Shown: piece by piece, positions 7,833 through 16,470 of the stretch
Layout: each line of letters starts with the position of its first letter
Numbering within the stretch: the stretch's first letter is position 1
Source of the DNA: Polynucleobacter sp. AP-Elch-400A-B2
GTDB lineage: Bacteria > Pseudomonadota > Gammaproteobacteria > Burkholderiales > Burkholderiaceae
DNA length: 64,000 nucleotides
NCBI RefSeq assembly: GCF_018688355.1
Contig: NZ_CP061317.1
Location: 1,062,091 to 1,126,090, forward strand
Direction of reading: 5' to 3'
Notes under the pieces: generated by a model
What the model was told of the DNA's origin: nothing
Database searches by the model: none
Seen by the model: the letters and a program-made list of their open reading frames with translations, nothing else
Program-made: the position numbers and the translations under genes

Positions 7833-8624
7833 ATGATTGAATGTAGAAAACTAACCGTAAGCTTGTTATTAATTTGTTTTTTATCGAGCACATCTGTTGT
7901 TTACGCTGCAAATAGCGTAGATTCTGATATTCCAAACGGGATTCCAGACCGTATTGTGGGCGATATCGGAGCTGCTGTGTACAGCACTAATCTGAATATT
8001 GGCAGCTATGGTACCCAATCAGCGGCATTACCCTATGGATTTTTTGATTACAAGCGCTTTGCCATGCGCATTGATCAGTTGGCCTTTAAAACTTTGCCTG
8101 TCGGATATGGATTCCTTGAAATCGTTGGTAAAGTCGATCCTGATTCTTATAAGGTCAAGTCAACCATTAATGCTCAAACAATTAACAAAGGCTATCAAGT
8201 ACCCATTGGCCTTGGAACATTTCAAGATACTCCTATTGGGGCATTCTTTCTGAATGCCTATCATGACTTTGGTAAGTCTAAAGGCAATTTACTTGAGGTT
8301 AATTATTTTGGGGAAATCGAGTTAATTAGTAAAGTTACCCTCTATCCGCAAGTAGGCATGGAGCGTCAATCAGGCTCTTTTGCGAATTACTACTATGGAG
8401 TCACTCCTGAGCAGGCGCAAGCTACTGGATACCGAGCGTTTACAGCATCTAGTTCAAATAACCCATTAGCAGGATTTTTACTTGAAATACCAGTAGTAGA
8501 GGACTGGTACCTTAACCTATACGTCAAACGAAAGTGGTTAGGTTCTGGAGTCAACAACAGCCCAGTTCTAACTCGTTCATTTCAAGATACGATGTTTATG
8601 GCGCTTGCTTATCGTTTTAAATAA
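7833..8624 (+). CDS. MipA/OmpV family outer membrane protein
   Basis: The 263-residue protein has a signal peptide (about 1-26, FLSSTSVVYA). The beta-barrel pattern fits MipA/OmpV: the start GDIGAAVYSTN, GAFFLNAYHDFGKSKGNLLEVNYF in the middle, ANYYYGVTPEQAQATGYRAF, and a terminal strand ending in ALAYRFK with C-terminal aromatic residues. It is likely an outer-membrane scaffold or channel. The YYYGVTPEQA motif is the most diagnostic. Neighbours are other envelope proteins of unclear function, so no partner can be named. Confidence 0.85.
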   Translation: MIECRKLTVSLLLICFLSSTSVVYAANSVDSDIPNGIPDRIVGDIGAAVYSTNLNIGSYGTQSAALPYGFFDYKRFAMRIDQLAFKTLPVGYGFLEIVGKVDPDSYKVKSTINAQTINKGYQVPIGLGTFQDTPIGAFFLNAYHDFGKSKGNLLEVNYFGEIELISKVTLYPQVGMERQSGSFANYYYGVTPEQAQATGYRAFTASSSNNPLAGFLLEIPVVEDWYLNLYVKRKWLGSGVNNSPVLTRSFQDTMFMALAYRFK

Positions 8625-8659
8625 TTTACTCATTGATTCGACCACGAACCATTGAGGCT

Positions 8660-9478
8660 TTACTTTGTGAGCCCTGGTTTTGGTGCCACTTTGTACAGAG
8701 GCTCAACTGCCGGCATTAGCGCAGTGAGTTGCTCGATTCGGGTTTCGCCAGAAGGGTGGGTGGATAAGAATTCTGGAGAGCTACTACCTTTGGTTGCCTT
8801 CAACATTTTTTGCCAAACGCTAATTGCGCCCATAGGGTTGTATCCCGCTCTTGCTGCGAGCTCCAATCCAATGGCATCAGCTTCAGATTCATTCTCTCTT
8901 GAATTTGGCAAAATAATTGCATATTGAGCTACTTGATTTGCAGCGCTCACTGCCGAGCCATAGGGGCCGGCTACGGCCATTGCTATATTCACCAAGACGT
9001 TTTGTGCAACCGCTTGGGATACGCGCTCCCGACCATGCTCTCTTAAGGCATGAGCAATTTCATGGCCCATGATGGCTGCAATTTCATCATCATTTAAATT
9101 CAGTTGCTCAATAATTCCGGTGTAAAAAGTAATCTTTCCACCGGGTGCGCAGGTAGCATTTAGTACGGGGGCATCGATTAGGGTTAGCCGCCAATCCCAT
9201 TGCTTGGTGTCATCTCGGAATGCTTCGGTCTGCGGAATCAACCTATTAGCAATGAACTTCAACCGATCATAGGCAGGGCCAGAGGTGACCAGTATATTTT
9301 TCTCTTTTGCTTTTTTATTTTGCTCGTTATAGCTCACTGCAGAAAGTCGATTAACCTCTTCCGAAGAAGCCATCATAAATTGAGATCGGTTAACTCCGAC
9401 CGCTCCCGAGCGGGTAGTGCTAGCGCACGCCGAGAGTAAAGCAACAACTGCAAGGATCCAAAAAGTACGAATGCTCAA
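8660..9478 (-). CDS. M48 family metalloprotease lipoprotein (BepA/LoiP type)
   Basis: The 272-residue protein has a lipobox LLSAC with Cys18, so it is probably a lipoprotein facing the periplasm. The zinc motif HEIAH is at 139-143, preceded by LNDDEIAAIMG. The third ligand glutamate is in ENESEADAIGLELAARAGYNP. The C-terminal STHPSGETRIEQL is typical of M48 proteins that act in outer-membrane protein quality control. It converges on the MipA-family gene (36 bases apart). There are no TPR repeats, so it is nearer LoiP/YcaL than BepA. Confidence 0.9.
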   Translation of the reverse strand: MSIRTFWILAVVALLSACASTTRSGAVGVNRSQFMMASSEEVNRLSAVSYNEQNKKAKEKNILVTSGPAYDRLKFIANRLIPQTEAFRDDTKQWDWRLTLIDAPVLNATCAPGGKITFYTGIIEQLNLNDDEIAAIMGHEIAHALREHGRERVSQAVAQNVLVNIAMAVAGPYGSAVSAANQVAQYAIILPNSRENESEADAIGLELAARAGYNPMGAISVWQKMLKATKGSSSPEFLSTHPSGETRIEQLTALMPAVEPLYKVAPKPGLTK

Positions 9479-9509
9479 ATTAAATCCCTGCTAATGCCCG
9501 TTACTTTTT

Positions 9510-10106
9510 TTACTTCTTCTTTGGAGGCGTAATCGTTGCAGCCATCGCATCAAAGTAAATAACTCGAACCTGCTCACCAACATTGACATCAGCCAGAAGC
9601 TGCGAGTTCTTAACAGTAACAACGGTTACTTTGCCACTTGGCCCTTTGACTGAAACCAACTTCTTAGTGCGATCTACGGCTACGATGTCAGCAATGATAG
9701 TCGTGGTGTTGGAAATGGTGCGAGTTGGTTTTTCACCTGGTTTAGAGGCTACTTCTGATGAAGTCTCCACTTTGCTACGAATACCATCACTCTTAGTCTT
9801 AATCAATTCAATTGCAACGGCAAGTTCATAGGTCACATTGAGTCGGTCACCTATTTTTATCTGATCAAAGTTCTTGATTTCAGGACCGGCAATGAACTTA
9901 GATTCACCATCGTTGTTTTTAAAGAAAATCGTGCGAGTTTTCTTATCAATCTTCGTAACAGTGCCTTCGTACAATTGAAAAATATTGTCGGTGATAGCTG
10001 CGTCTACCACTACGGCATTGGCAGCAGGTGCTTGTGCCATTACTAATACTGGGCTAGCCAATAATGTTGCTACTACTAGGATAATTTGGGCGATTTTGAT
10101 TTTCAT
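9510..10106 (-). CDS. Exported protein with two DUF5666-like beta modules
   Basis: The 198-residue protein has a signal peptide (about 1-25, SPVLVMAQ). Two similar beta-rich modules follow: YEGTVTKIDKKTRTIFFKNNDGE...IKIGDRLNVTYELAVAI, and ADIVAVDRTKKLVSVKGPSGKVTVVTV...VNVGEQVRVIYFDAMAATI. This V-x-x-V-D-...-T-x-x-V-x-G pattern recalls the small OB-like DUF5666 repeats. The product would be periplasmic. Function is unknown and the family placement is tentative. It lies 31 bases upstream of the M48 gene on the same strand, so the two may be co-expressed. Confidence 0.65.
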   Translation of the reverse strand: MKIKIAQIILVVATLLASPVLVMAQAPAANAVVVDAAITDNIFQLYEGTVTKIDKKTRTIFFKNNDGESKFIAGPEIKNFDQIKIGDRLNVTYELAVAIELIKTKSDGIRSKVETSSEVASKPGEKPTRTISNTTTIIADIVAVDRTKKLVSVKGPSGKVTVVTVKNSQLLADVNVGEQVRVIYFDAMAATITPPKKK

Positions 10107-10217
10107 AAATTTCCTTGATATTGAGTATCTTTAACGATATTAGCGTATTTCAGTTGCAAAAATCTGTTGGTAAGCCCACAGAAGAGTGGGGTGGCGTTTC
10201 AGTTGAAAGCAATTGGT

Positions 10218-11123
10218 TTACATTTGCTCCCACCAGTTCCCAGAGAAGTGGCATTGCAACCAGTCTATGCACTGGCTTACCTTTCCCGGTACTAAACGAG
10301 GCGATGAGAATACAGCGTGGATTTCCTGTGAGGGCAGGCTCCAATCCGTCAATATCGGCTGTAAGGTGCCTTTATTAATCGAGTGATAAGCGACGTACCA
10401 CGGGATGGTAGCCAAGCCCATGTTCCCAATCGTTGCAGCAAGCAAAGCAGATAAGTTATTGGAGTACAACGGGCCCTTAACAGGTATTGAGATTGTCTCC
10501 CCGTCACCTCCACTAAAGTGCCAGCGGTGATTATCTTGAACTGAGCTATAAATTAGAGCCTGATGTGACACCAAATCTTCTGGATGACTTGGAGTGCCGT
10601 GCTGCCTAAGGTAATCTGGACTAGCCACCAAGACCCATGGATTTAGACCTAAATAGCGTGAGCCCAGTGAGGAGTCTGCGAGGCGACCCATGCGGATCGC
10701 AAGATCAACGCCACTTTCAACCAAATTGACAAATTGATCCTCAAGACTCAGATGTATCTCTAGTTTTGGGTTCTGACTCATAAACTGAAGTACCAGCGGG
10801 GTCAATATACGGCGCCCAAAGGCAACAGAGGAGCTAATAATCAATTTACCCTGCGTCTCACCTTGTAGTAGGGCGGCTAGATTATCTGCCTCCTCAAGCT
10901 CCCTAGAAATGATCTTGCATTTTTCATAGTAGATCTCACCAATTTCCGTTGGTGTGACTCCTCTTGTGCTGCGGTGCAATAAAAGAGAGCCAAGACGCTT
11001 TTCTAAAAAGGCGATGTGTTTGGTTGCGGTGGGTTGAGTAATGCCCAGGCTGGCTGCAGCCTTGCTAAATGAGCCTGTTTCTACGACTCGGACAAAAAGG
11101 GCTATTCCCTGAATACGATCCAT
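10218..11123 (-). CDS. LysR-type transcriptional regulator of the gcl operon (inferred)
   Basis: The 301-residue regulator has an N-terminal winged helix-turn-helix (about 1-60: MDRIQGIALFVRVVETGSFSKAAASLGITQPTATKHIAFLEKRLG, split by its usual turn). A two-lobed effector-binding domain follows (GKLIISSSVAFGRRILTPLV onward). It is divergently oriented to gcl across 128 bases that contain a LysR-type palindrome, the standard layout for a regulator controlling its neighbour. The effector is not known; glyoxylate, glycolate or a related acid is inferred only from the target genes. Confidence 0.9.
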   Translation of the reverse strand: MDRIQGIALFVRVVETGSFSKAAASLGITQPTATKHIAFLEKRLGSLLLHRSTRGVTPTEIGEIYYEKCKIISRELEEADNLAALLQGETQGKLIISSSVAFGRRILTPLVLQFMSQNPKLEIHLSLEDQFVNLVESGVDLAIRMGRLADSSLGSRYLGLNPWVLVASPDYLRQHGTPSHPEDLVSHQALIYSSVQDNHRWHFSGGDGETISIPVKGPLYSNNLSALLAATIGNMGLATIPWYVAYHSINKGTLQPILTDWSLPSQEIHAVFSSPRLVPGKVSQCIDWLQCHFSGNWWEQM

Positions 11124-11152
11124 TTATCAATTCTAACTGGATTTAGTCTGCG

Positions 11153-11169
11153 TATTCCATTTTGGAATA
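11153..11169. promoter_or_regulatory. Likely LysR operator in the lysR/gcl gap
   Basis: This is a perfect inverted repeat, TATTCCA (11153-11159) and TGGAATA (11163-11169), around the spacer TTT. It includes the T-N11-A core of LysR-type boxes (T at 11155, A at 11167). It lies 29 bases before the lysR start and 82 bases before the gcl start, a usual site for regulation of both genes. Confidence 0.7.
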
Positions 11170-11251
11170 GCACATATGATGGCGACTGGCATTCTCATTT
11201 CATCATTAAGTGTTGATGATGTACCCATTCTTTAACAGCGAGGGAAACATC

Positions 11252-13042
11252 ATGGCCAAAATGAAAGCCGCAATGGCAGCAGTTCTTGTAATGGAAAAAG
11301 AAGGTATCACCACTGCATTTGGTGTTCCTGGAGCTGCTATTAATCCACTTTACGCACAATTACGCGAACGTCAGTCAATCACCCATATTCTAGCCCGACA
11401 TGTTGAGGGCGCTTCACATATGGCTGAAGGCTACACAAGAGCTAAAGCAGGCAATATTGGAGTTTGTATCGGAACTTCTGGCCCAGCCGGTACTGACATG
11501 ATCACAGGACTGTATTCCGCAAGTGCTGACTCTATTCCTATTCTTTGCATTACTGGACAAGCTCCTCGTGCCCGTCTTTACAAGGAAGATTTTCAGGCTG
11601 TTGATATCGAGACGATTTCTAAGCCAGTAACGAAGATGTCTGTAACTGTGCGAGAGCCAGGCTTAGTGCCACGCGTTTTCCAACAGGCATTCCACGTAAT
11701 GCGCTCAGGCCGTCCAGGCCCAGTATTGATCGACTTGCCGATTGATGTTCAATTAGCTGAAATTGAATTTGATATCGATACGTATGAGCCATTGCCGGTA
11801 TACAAACCAGCAGCTAGCCGCAAGCAGATCGCGAAAGCATTAGACATGTTGATGTCTGCTAAAAAGCCATTAATCGTTGCCGGCGGCGGCATTATTAATG
11901 CTGATGCAGATGCGCTATTAGTAGAGTTTGCAGAATTGACTGGTATTCCAGTGATCCCAACTCTGATGGGCTGGGGAACCATTCCGGATGATCATCCATT
12001 GATGGCAGGTATGGTTGGTCTTCAAACTTCACATCGTTATGGCAATGCAACCTTGTTAGCTAGTGATCTTGTGTTGGGTATCGGTAATCGTTGGGCTAAC
12101 CGTCATACAGGATCAATCGATGTGTATTGCAAAGATCGCAAGTTTATTCACGTTGATATTGAGCCAACGCAAATTGGTCGCGTATTTAATCCCGACTACG
12201 GCATTGTTTCAGATGCAAAAGCAGCTTTAGAGTTGTTTGTTGAAGTTGCCAAAGAATGGAAAGCAAAAGGCAAGTTATCTAACTACAGTGAGTGGGTTGA
12301 GCGTTGCCAGGAGCGTAAGAGCTTGATGCTACGTAAAACCAACTTTGATAATGTACCTATCAAGCCACAACGCGTTTATCAAGAGATGAATTCCGTATTC
12401 GGTCGCGATACCGTATATGTATCGACTATTGGCCTATCGCAAATTGCTGGTGGACAATTCCTCCATGTCTATGGTGCTCGCCAATGGATCAACTGCGGAC
12501 AAGCGGGCCCTCTTGGCTGGACAATTCCAGCTGCATTGGGTGCATTGGCCTCCGATACAACAAAGACTGTAGTCGGACTTGCGGGTGATTACGACTTCCA
12601 ATTCTTGATTGAGGAATTAGCAGTTGGAGCACAATTTAACTTGCCATTAGTGATGGTCTTAGTAAATAACAGTTACCTCGGTTTGATCCGTCAAGCTCAG
12701 CGTGGTTTTGAGATGGACTATTGCGTGCAATTGGCTTTTGACAATATCAACGTAGATGATCAAAACCTGAAGGGCTATGGCGTTGATCACGTTCAAGTAG
12801 TTGAAGGACTTGGTTGTAAAGCTATCAGAGTCTCGGATCCAAATAAAATCAATGCTGCATTGATTGAAGCGCAAAAGATGGCCAAAGAGCATCGTGTACC
12901 TGTAGTAGTGGAGATCATTCTTGAAAAGATCACCAATATTGCAATGGGTACCGAAATCAATAATGTGAATGAATTTGAAGATATTGATTGCCGCCATCCT
13001 GCTGGAACAGAAGGATTGGTAGCTGCTGGTCTTTTAGAGTAA
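11252..13042 (+). CDS. gcl: Glyoxylate carboligase (tartronate-semialdehyde synthase)
   Basis: This ThDP-dependent enzyme joins two glyoxylates to tartronate semialdehyde and CO2. The ATG at 11252 is chosen because GAGGG precedes it and it gives 596 residues beginning MAKMKAAMAA, as in E. coli Gcl (593). The family's unusual valine is present at residue 51 (ARHVEGASHMAEGY), where other ThDP enzymes have glutamate. A ThDP-binding block (GLAGDYDFQFLIEELAVGAQ ... VNNSYLGLIRQ) is near the C-terminus. It is the first gene of an operon with hyi and glxR and probably answers to the divergent LysR. Confidence 0.97.
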   Translation: MAKMKAAMAAVLVMEKEGITTAFGVPGAAINPLYAQLRERQSITHILARHVEGASHMAEGYTRAKAGNIGVCIGTSGPAGTDMITGLYSASADSIPILCITGQAPRARLYKEDFQAVDIETISKPVTKMSVTVREPGLVPRVFQQAFHVMRSGRPGPVLIDLPIDVQLAEIEFDIDTYEPLPVYKPAASRKQIAKALDMLMSAKKPLIVAGGGIINADADALLVEFAELTGIPVIPTLMGWGTIPDDHPLMAGMVGLQTSHRYGNATLLASDLVLGIGNRWANRHTGSIDVYCKDRKFIHVDIEPTQIGRVFNPDYGIVSDAKAALELFVEVAKEWKAKGKLSNYSEWVERCQERKSLMLRKTNFDNVPIKPQRVYQEMNSVFGRDTVYVSTIGLSQIAGGQFLHVYGARQWINCGQAGPLGWTIPAALGALASDTTKTVVGLAGDYDFQFLIEELAVGAQFNLPLVMVLVNNSYLGLIRQAQRGFEMDYCVQLAFDNINVDDQNLKGYGVDHVQVVEGLGCKAIRVSDPNKINAALIEAQKMAKEHRVPVVVEIILEKITNIAMGTEINNVNEFEDIDCRHPAGTEGLVAAGLLE

Positions 13043-13104
13043 TCGCTTCATTGCCTTGTATTTACCCATGTATCATCCAGTTTGATTGTTATTAAGGAAT
13101 AGGA

Positions 13105-13884
13105 ATGCCCAAGTTTGCAGCCAACCTCACGATGTTGTTTAATGAAAAATCATTTTTGGAGCGCTTTGCGCTAGCCAAAATTGGAGGCTTCAAAGCCGTT
13201 GAATTCCTATTTCCTTATGCTTTTAAAGCGAGCGAAATCAAATCCGCTCTAGATAACAATGCCTTAAAGTTGGTATTACACAACTTACCGGCTGGTGATT
13301 GGGACGCAGGGGAGAGGGGTATCGCATGTCACCCAGACCGTGTTGCTGAGTTTCGCTCTGGTGTTACCAAGGCGATTGAGTACGCCAGTATTTTGGGCGT
13401 ACCCCAACTTAACTGCTTAGCAGGAAAGACTCCCGAGGGAGTTGATCCAGCTTTAGTACATGACACCTTTGTCGATAACTTACAGTTTGCTGCTGCTGAA
13501 CTGAAGAAGTCAGGGTTAAAACTGTTGATTGAGCCAATCAATACCTTTGATATCCCTGGTTTCTATCTCTCTAAAACTGCTCAAGGCATTGCAATACTCG
13601 ATGCGGTTGCTGCTGATAATGCTTTTTTACAATACGACATCTACCATGCCCAGCGTATGGAAGGTGAGCTAGCCAATACGATTCAAAAATACTTTGATCG
13701 AATTGCGCACATTCAGTTAGCAGATAATCCAGGTCGTAATGAGCCTGGTACCGGAGAAATAAATTACAGCTACTTATTTGATTTATTAGCTCGTCTTGGA
13801 TACACAGGCTACATCGGCTGTGAATACAAGCCCTTGAAAACGACTGAGGCTGGCCTACATTGGATGGGTCAATACGAGCAGTAA
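13105..13884 (+). CDS. hyi: Hydroxypyruvate isomerase
   Basis: The 259-residue TIM-barrel protein of the xylose-isomerase-like family interconverts hydroxypyruvate and tartronate semialdehyde. Typical blocks are FAANLTMLFNEKSFLERFALA at the start, LIEPINTFDIPGFYLS with a metal-binding glutamate, YDIYHAQRMEG, HIQLADNPGRNEPGTGEINY, and GCEYKPL near the end. It is preceded by AAGGAATAGG close to the ATG. It lies 62 bases after gcl and 50 before glxR, the same order as in other glyoxylate operons. Confidence 0.95.
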   Translation: MPKFAANLTMLFNEKSFLERFALAKIGGFKAVEFLFPYAFKASEIKSALDNNALKLVLHNLPAGDWDAGERGIACHPDRVAEFRSGVTKAIEYASILGVPQLNCLAGKTPEGVDPALVHDTFVDNLQFAAAELKKSGLKLLIEPINTFDIPGFYLSKTAQGIAILDAVAADNAFLQYDIYHAQRMEGELANTIQKYFDRIAHIQLADNPGRNEPGTGEINYSYLFDLLARLGYTGYIGCEYKPLKTTEAGLHWMGQYEQ

Positions 13885-13934
13885 TATCGGTTGATCTGTA
13901 TATCAATAAATTAATAATAATTTGGAAATAAATA

Positions 13935-14831
13935 ATGAGTAAGTTAAAACTAGGCTTTGTGGGTTTAGGTATTATGGGCGCGCCAATGGCAGGGCATTTG
14001 GTCGCAGCAGGTCATGAACTGTTTATCAACACACGCAGTAAAGTTCCGGATGAGTTAGCTAATACTGCCGCCGTTCTTTGTGCAACTCCTGCAGAAGTTG
14101 CGACTAAGGCAGACATCATTATTACGATGGTTCCAGATACTCCCGATGTAGAAAAAGTTCTTTTTGGAGAGAATGGTATTGCATCAGGTCTTAGCAAGGG
14201 CAAGATTGTTGTTGATATGAGTTCTATCTCTCCCATCTCTACAAAAGATTTTGCGAAGCGCATCAATGATTTAGCTTGTGAATATCTAGATGCTCCTGTG
14301 TCTGGTGGCCAGTTAGGTGCCAAGGGTGCAAGCCTCACCATTATGGTTGGTGGTAAGCAAGCAATTTTTGACAAGGTCAAACCCGTATTTGATTTGATGG
14401 GAAAAAATATCACCCTAGTTGGTGATAATGGCGCCGGTCAAGTTACTAAAGTAGCCAATCAAATTATTGTCGCCTTGAATATTGAAGCGGTTGCAGAAGC
14501 TTTGGTGTTTGCATCTAAGGCGGGTGCTGATCCAGCAAAAGTTAGACAGGCATTAATGGGTGGCTTTGCTAGCTCAAAAATACTGGAAGTTCATGGCGAG
14601 CGCATGATCAATCGCACCTTTGATCCTGGCTTCAGGATTGAGCTGCACCAGAAAGATTTAAGTTTGGCCCTCAGCAGCGCTAAGGCCCTAGGCGTTAGTT
14701 TGCCGAATACAGCTAGCGCACAAGAGTTATTTAATTCCTGTGCAGCGCACGGTGGAAAATCGTGGGATCATTCTGCCATGGTCAAAGCATTAGAAAAAAT
14801 GGCTAATTTTGAAATAGGTCAAAAAAGCTAG
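13935..14831 (+). CDS. glxR: 2-hydroxy-3-oxopropionate (tartronate semialdehyde) reductase
   Basis: The 298-residue NAD(P)-dependent beta-hydroxyacid dehydrogenase reduces tartronate semialdehyde to D-glycerate, completing the glyoxylate-to-glycerate route. It has the Rossmann motif GFVGLGIMGAPMAGHL at 8-23. The substrate-binding DAPVSGGQLGA is near 120 and the catalytic-lysine helix GAGQVTKVANQIIVALN near 170. Length matches GlxR/GarR. It could equally be labelled garR; gcl-hyi context favours glxR. Confidence 0.94.
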   Translation: MSKLKLGFVGLGIMGAPMAGHLVAAGHELFINTRSKVPDELANTAAVLCATPAEVATKADIIITMVPDTPDVEKVLFGENGIASGLSKGKIVVDMSSISPISTKDFAKRINDLACEYLDAPVSGGQLGAKGASLTIMVGGKQAIFDKVKPVFDLMGKNITLVGDNGAGQVTKVANQIIVALNIEAVAEALVFASKAGADPAKVRQALMGGFASSKILEVHGERMINRTFDPGFRIELHQKDLSLALSSAKALGVSLPNTASAQELFNSCAAHGGKSWDHSAMVKALEKMANFEIGQKS

Positions 14832-14841
14832 AGGAAGAAGT

Positions 14842-15429
14842 ATGGCAGTAACCTTGGTTGTTTATTTGCATGGCTTTCGGTCCTCACCAAACTCAACCAA
14901 GGCGGTCATGACTGGGGAGGCGGTGAGGGCACTCTCATCGGCACACCATTCTTATGAGTGGTATTGCCCTCAACTTCCTGCATCTCCAAAAGCAAGTCTG
15001 GAGATGGTGACTAAATATATCGATCAAACTAAATTCGATCGCATAGTAATCGTCGGATCCTCCTTAGGCGGTTTTTATACCAACTACCTTGCAGAAAAAT
15101 ATCATTGCAAAGGTATCACTCTTAATCCTGCCGTATATGCTGCTAGAGAATTAGAGCCCCATGTTGGCATGATGACTGCCTATGATAGCGAAGAGCCGTT
15201 TGATTTTAAGGCCGAGTACATCGATGAATTACGTGCCTTACAGGTAGACCCAATAACTGATCCAGAGCGTTATTTTTTAATTGCCGCAAAAGGTGATGAG
15301 CTTTTGGACTGGAAAGAAATGGTAGCTTTTTACCCTGGCGCCAAACAACTTATCCTCGAAGGTGGTGATCACGGAATTTCTGACTATGCCAATCATTTGT
15401 CAGCAGTAGTCGACTTTATTAAGCATTAA
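14842..15429 (+). CDS. YqiA/YcfP-type alpha/beta-fold esterase
   Basis: The 195-residue small esterase of the UPF0227/YqiA type starts VVYLHGFRSSPNSTKA, has the nucleophile elbow GSSLGGFY with Ser74, LNPAVYAARELEPHVG, and a histidine in EGGDHGISDYANHL near the end. E. coli YqiA is a short-chain acyl esterase; the physiological substrate is unknown. It starts 10 bases after glxR and 7 bases before the next gene, so it is probably part of the gcl operon transcript. Confidence 0.88.
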   Translation: MAVTLVVYLHGFRSSPNSTKAVMTGEAVRALSSAHHSYEWYCPQLPASPKASLEMVTKYIDQTKFDRIVIVGSSLGGFYTNYLAEKYHCKGITLNPAVYAARELEPHVGMMTAYDSEEPFDFKAEYIDELRALQVDPITDPERYFLIAAKGDELLDWKEMVAFYPGAKQLILEGGDHGISDYANHLSAVVDFIKH

Positions 15430-15436
15430 TGTCTTG

Positions 15437-16438
15437 ATGGATGCAATCGGCAATCTGCTTCAATTTGTGCCAAAAAAATCCCTGTTGATTCTGACTGCTG
15501 CTTTTTTTCTTTCCCTTTTGGGACACTTGATTTTATTTTTTGGCATTCCATTCCTCTCTTTTGGTAGTGCGACACCTATTGCCGAAGATCTTATTATCAA
15601 AACAGAGCTTCGGGTCGAACCTCCAAAGAAAATACAGATGACTACGGCGCCAAAGAAAAAAACGCCGCCCAAGGAAACTAAAGCCGTCTCAGCGGACCCT
15701 TTAACAGATCAGGGAAAGGGAGAGCGGGGCGCATTCGGCAATCAATCTGGGCAGGCATTTCGCCTTCCTGAATCTGGTACGTATTATTTTGACGCCTATG
15801 TTGATGGCCAACTCATTCAAGCCGCTCAACTGGACTGGATTACTGAGGGCAATAATTACCGCTTGCACATCAACATACCTTACGCCATTGTCGGTCCCTT
15901 TGTTTTTGAATCCAGAGGCACTGTCGATGCCTACGGCATAGCGCCATCCATTTACTGGACGCAGCGGGGTACAAAACCACCGCGCTATTCCCGTTTTGAT
16001 CGTGATCAGAGCGGAGCAGGGAAGATGTTCTTCTCTGAAAAGCCAGAATTCACACCGGATTTGCTGCCAGGCACTCAAGATCGATTTAGCCTACTTTTTC
16101 AATTGGCCTCTTTACTCAATGGCAGCGATAAGATCGATGAGGCTGGCAGTATTCGAGGCATTCCTGTGGTGGACTACGACACACTCGAGATGTGGCAATT
16201 TAAAAGCTACGGAGAGCTAGTGTCAGAAGATGTTCCAAGTCTAGGAAAGTCTGTAAATCGCCATTACGCTCTAATGCAGAGGGAGAGTAGTCCTTTCAAG
16301 CGTCAGGTCGATATCTGGCTGGCGAGAGACCTTGATTGGCTACCTGGCAGAATGCGCTCCCTGGAATCCAATGGACGCATCTTGGAGCTTGTATTTAAGC
16401 AAAGGGCACCCATTGATAAATCCAAGCTAGTGAACTAA
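15437..16438 (+). CDS. DUF3108 domain protein, membrane-anchored or exported
   Basis: The protein has 333 residues from the ATG at 15437 (a TTG at 15434 is in frame but less likely). An N-terminal hydrophobic segment (LLILTAAFFLSLLGHLILFFGI) is followed by a Lys/Pro-rich linker and a beta-rich DUF3108 region (about 105-325: GTYYFDAYVDGQLIQAAQLDW, SRFDRDQSGAGKMFFS, RDLDWLPGRMRSLESNGRILEL). The domain is periplasmic with unknown function. The gene is the last of the operon-like run after yqiA and ends 33 bases before the convergent ion-channel gene. Confidence 0.8.
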   Translation: MDAIGNLLQFVPKKSLLILTAAFFLSLLGHLILFFGIPFLSFGSATPIAEDLIIKTELRVEPPKKIQMTTAPKKKTPPKETKAVSADPLTDQGKGERGAFGNQSGQAFRLPESGTYYFDAYVDGQLIQAAQLDWITEGNNYRLHINIPYAIVGPFVFESRGTVDAYGIAPSIYWTQRGTKPPRYSRFDRDQSGAGKMFFSEKPEFTPDLLPGTQDRFSLLFQLASLLNGSDKIDEAGSIRGIPVVDYDTLEMWQFKSYGELVSEDVPSLGKSVNRHYALMQRESSPFKRQVDIWLARDLDWLPGRMRSLESNGRILELVFKQRAPIDKSKLVN

Positions 16439-16470
16439 GAACTAAACCCAAGGGGACTACAGCTACTCAT

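Noticed and set aside
3519..10106. Genomic island with attachment sites at tRNA-Asp or tRNA-Glu
   Set aside because: No integrase, transposase or direct repeat of a tRNA 3' end was found by eye, so no island was called.
10175..10190. Terminator after the LysR gene
   Set aside because: CCCAC/GTGGG forms a short stem, but the nearest T-run on the minus strand is about 14 bases away.
12659..12997. Minus-strand ORF inside gcl
   Set aside because: Lies wholly within the conserved C-terminal domain of gcl and has no family features.
13571..13906. Minus-strand ORF over the end of hyi
   Set aside because: Antisense to conserved hyi sequence; no start context or recognisable domain.
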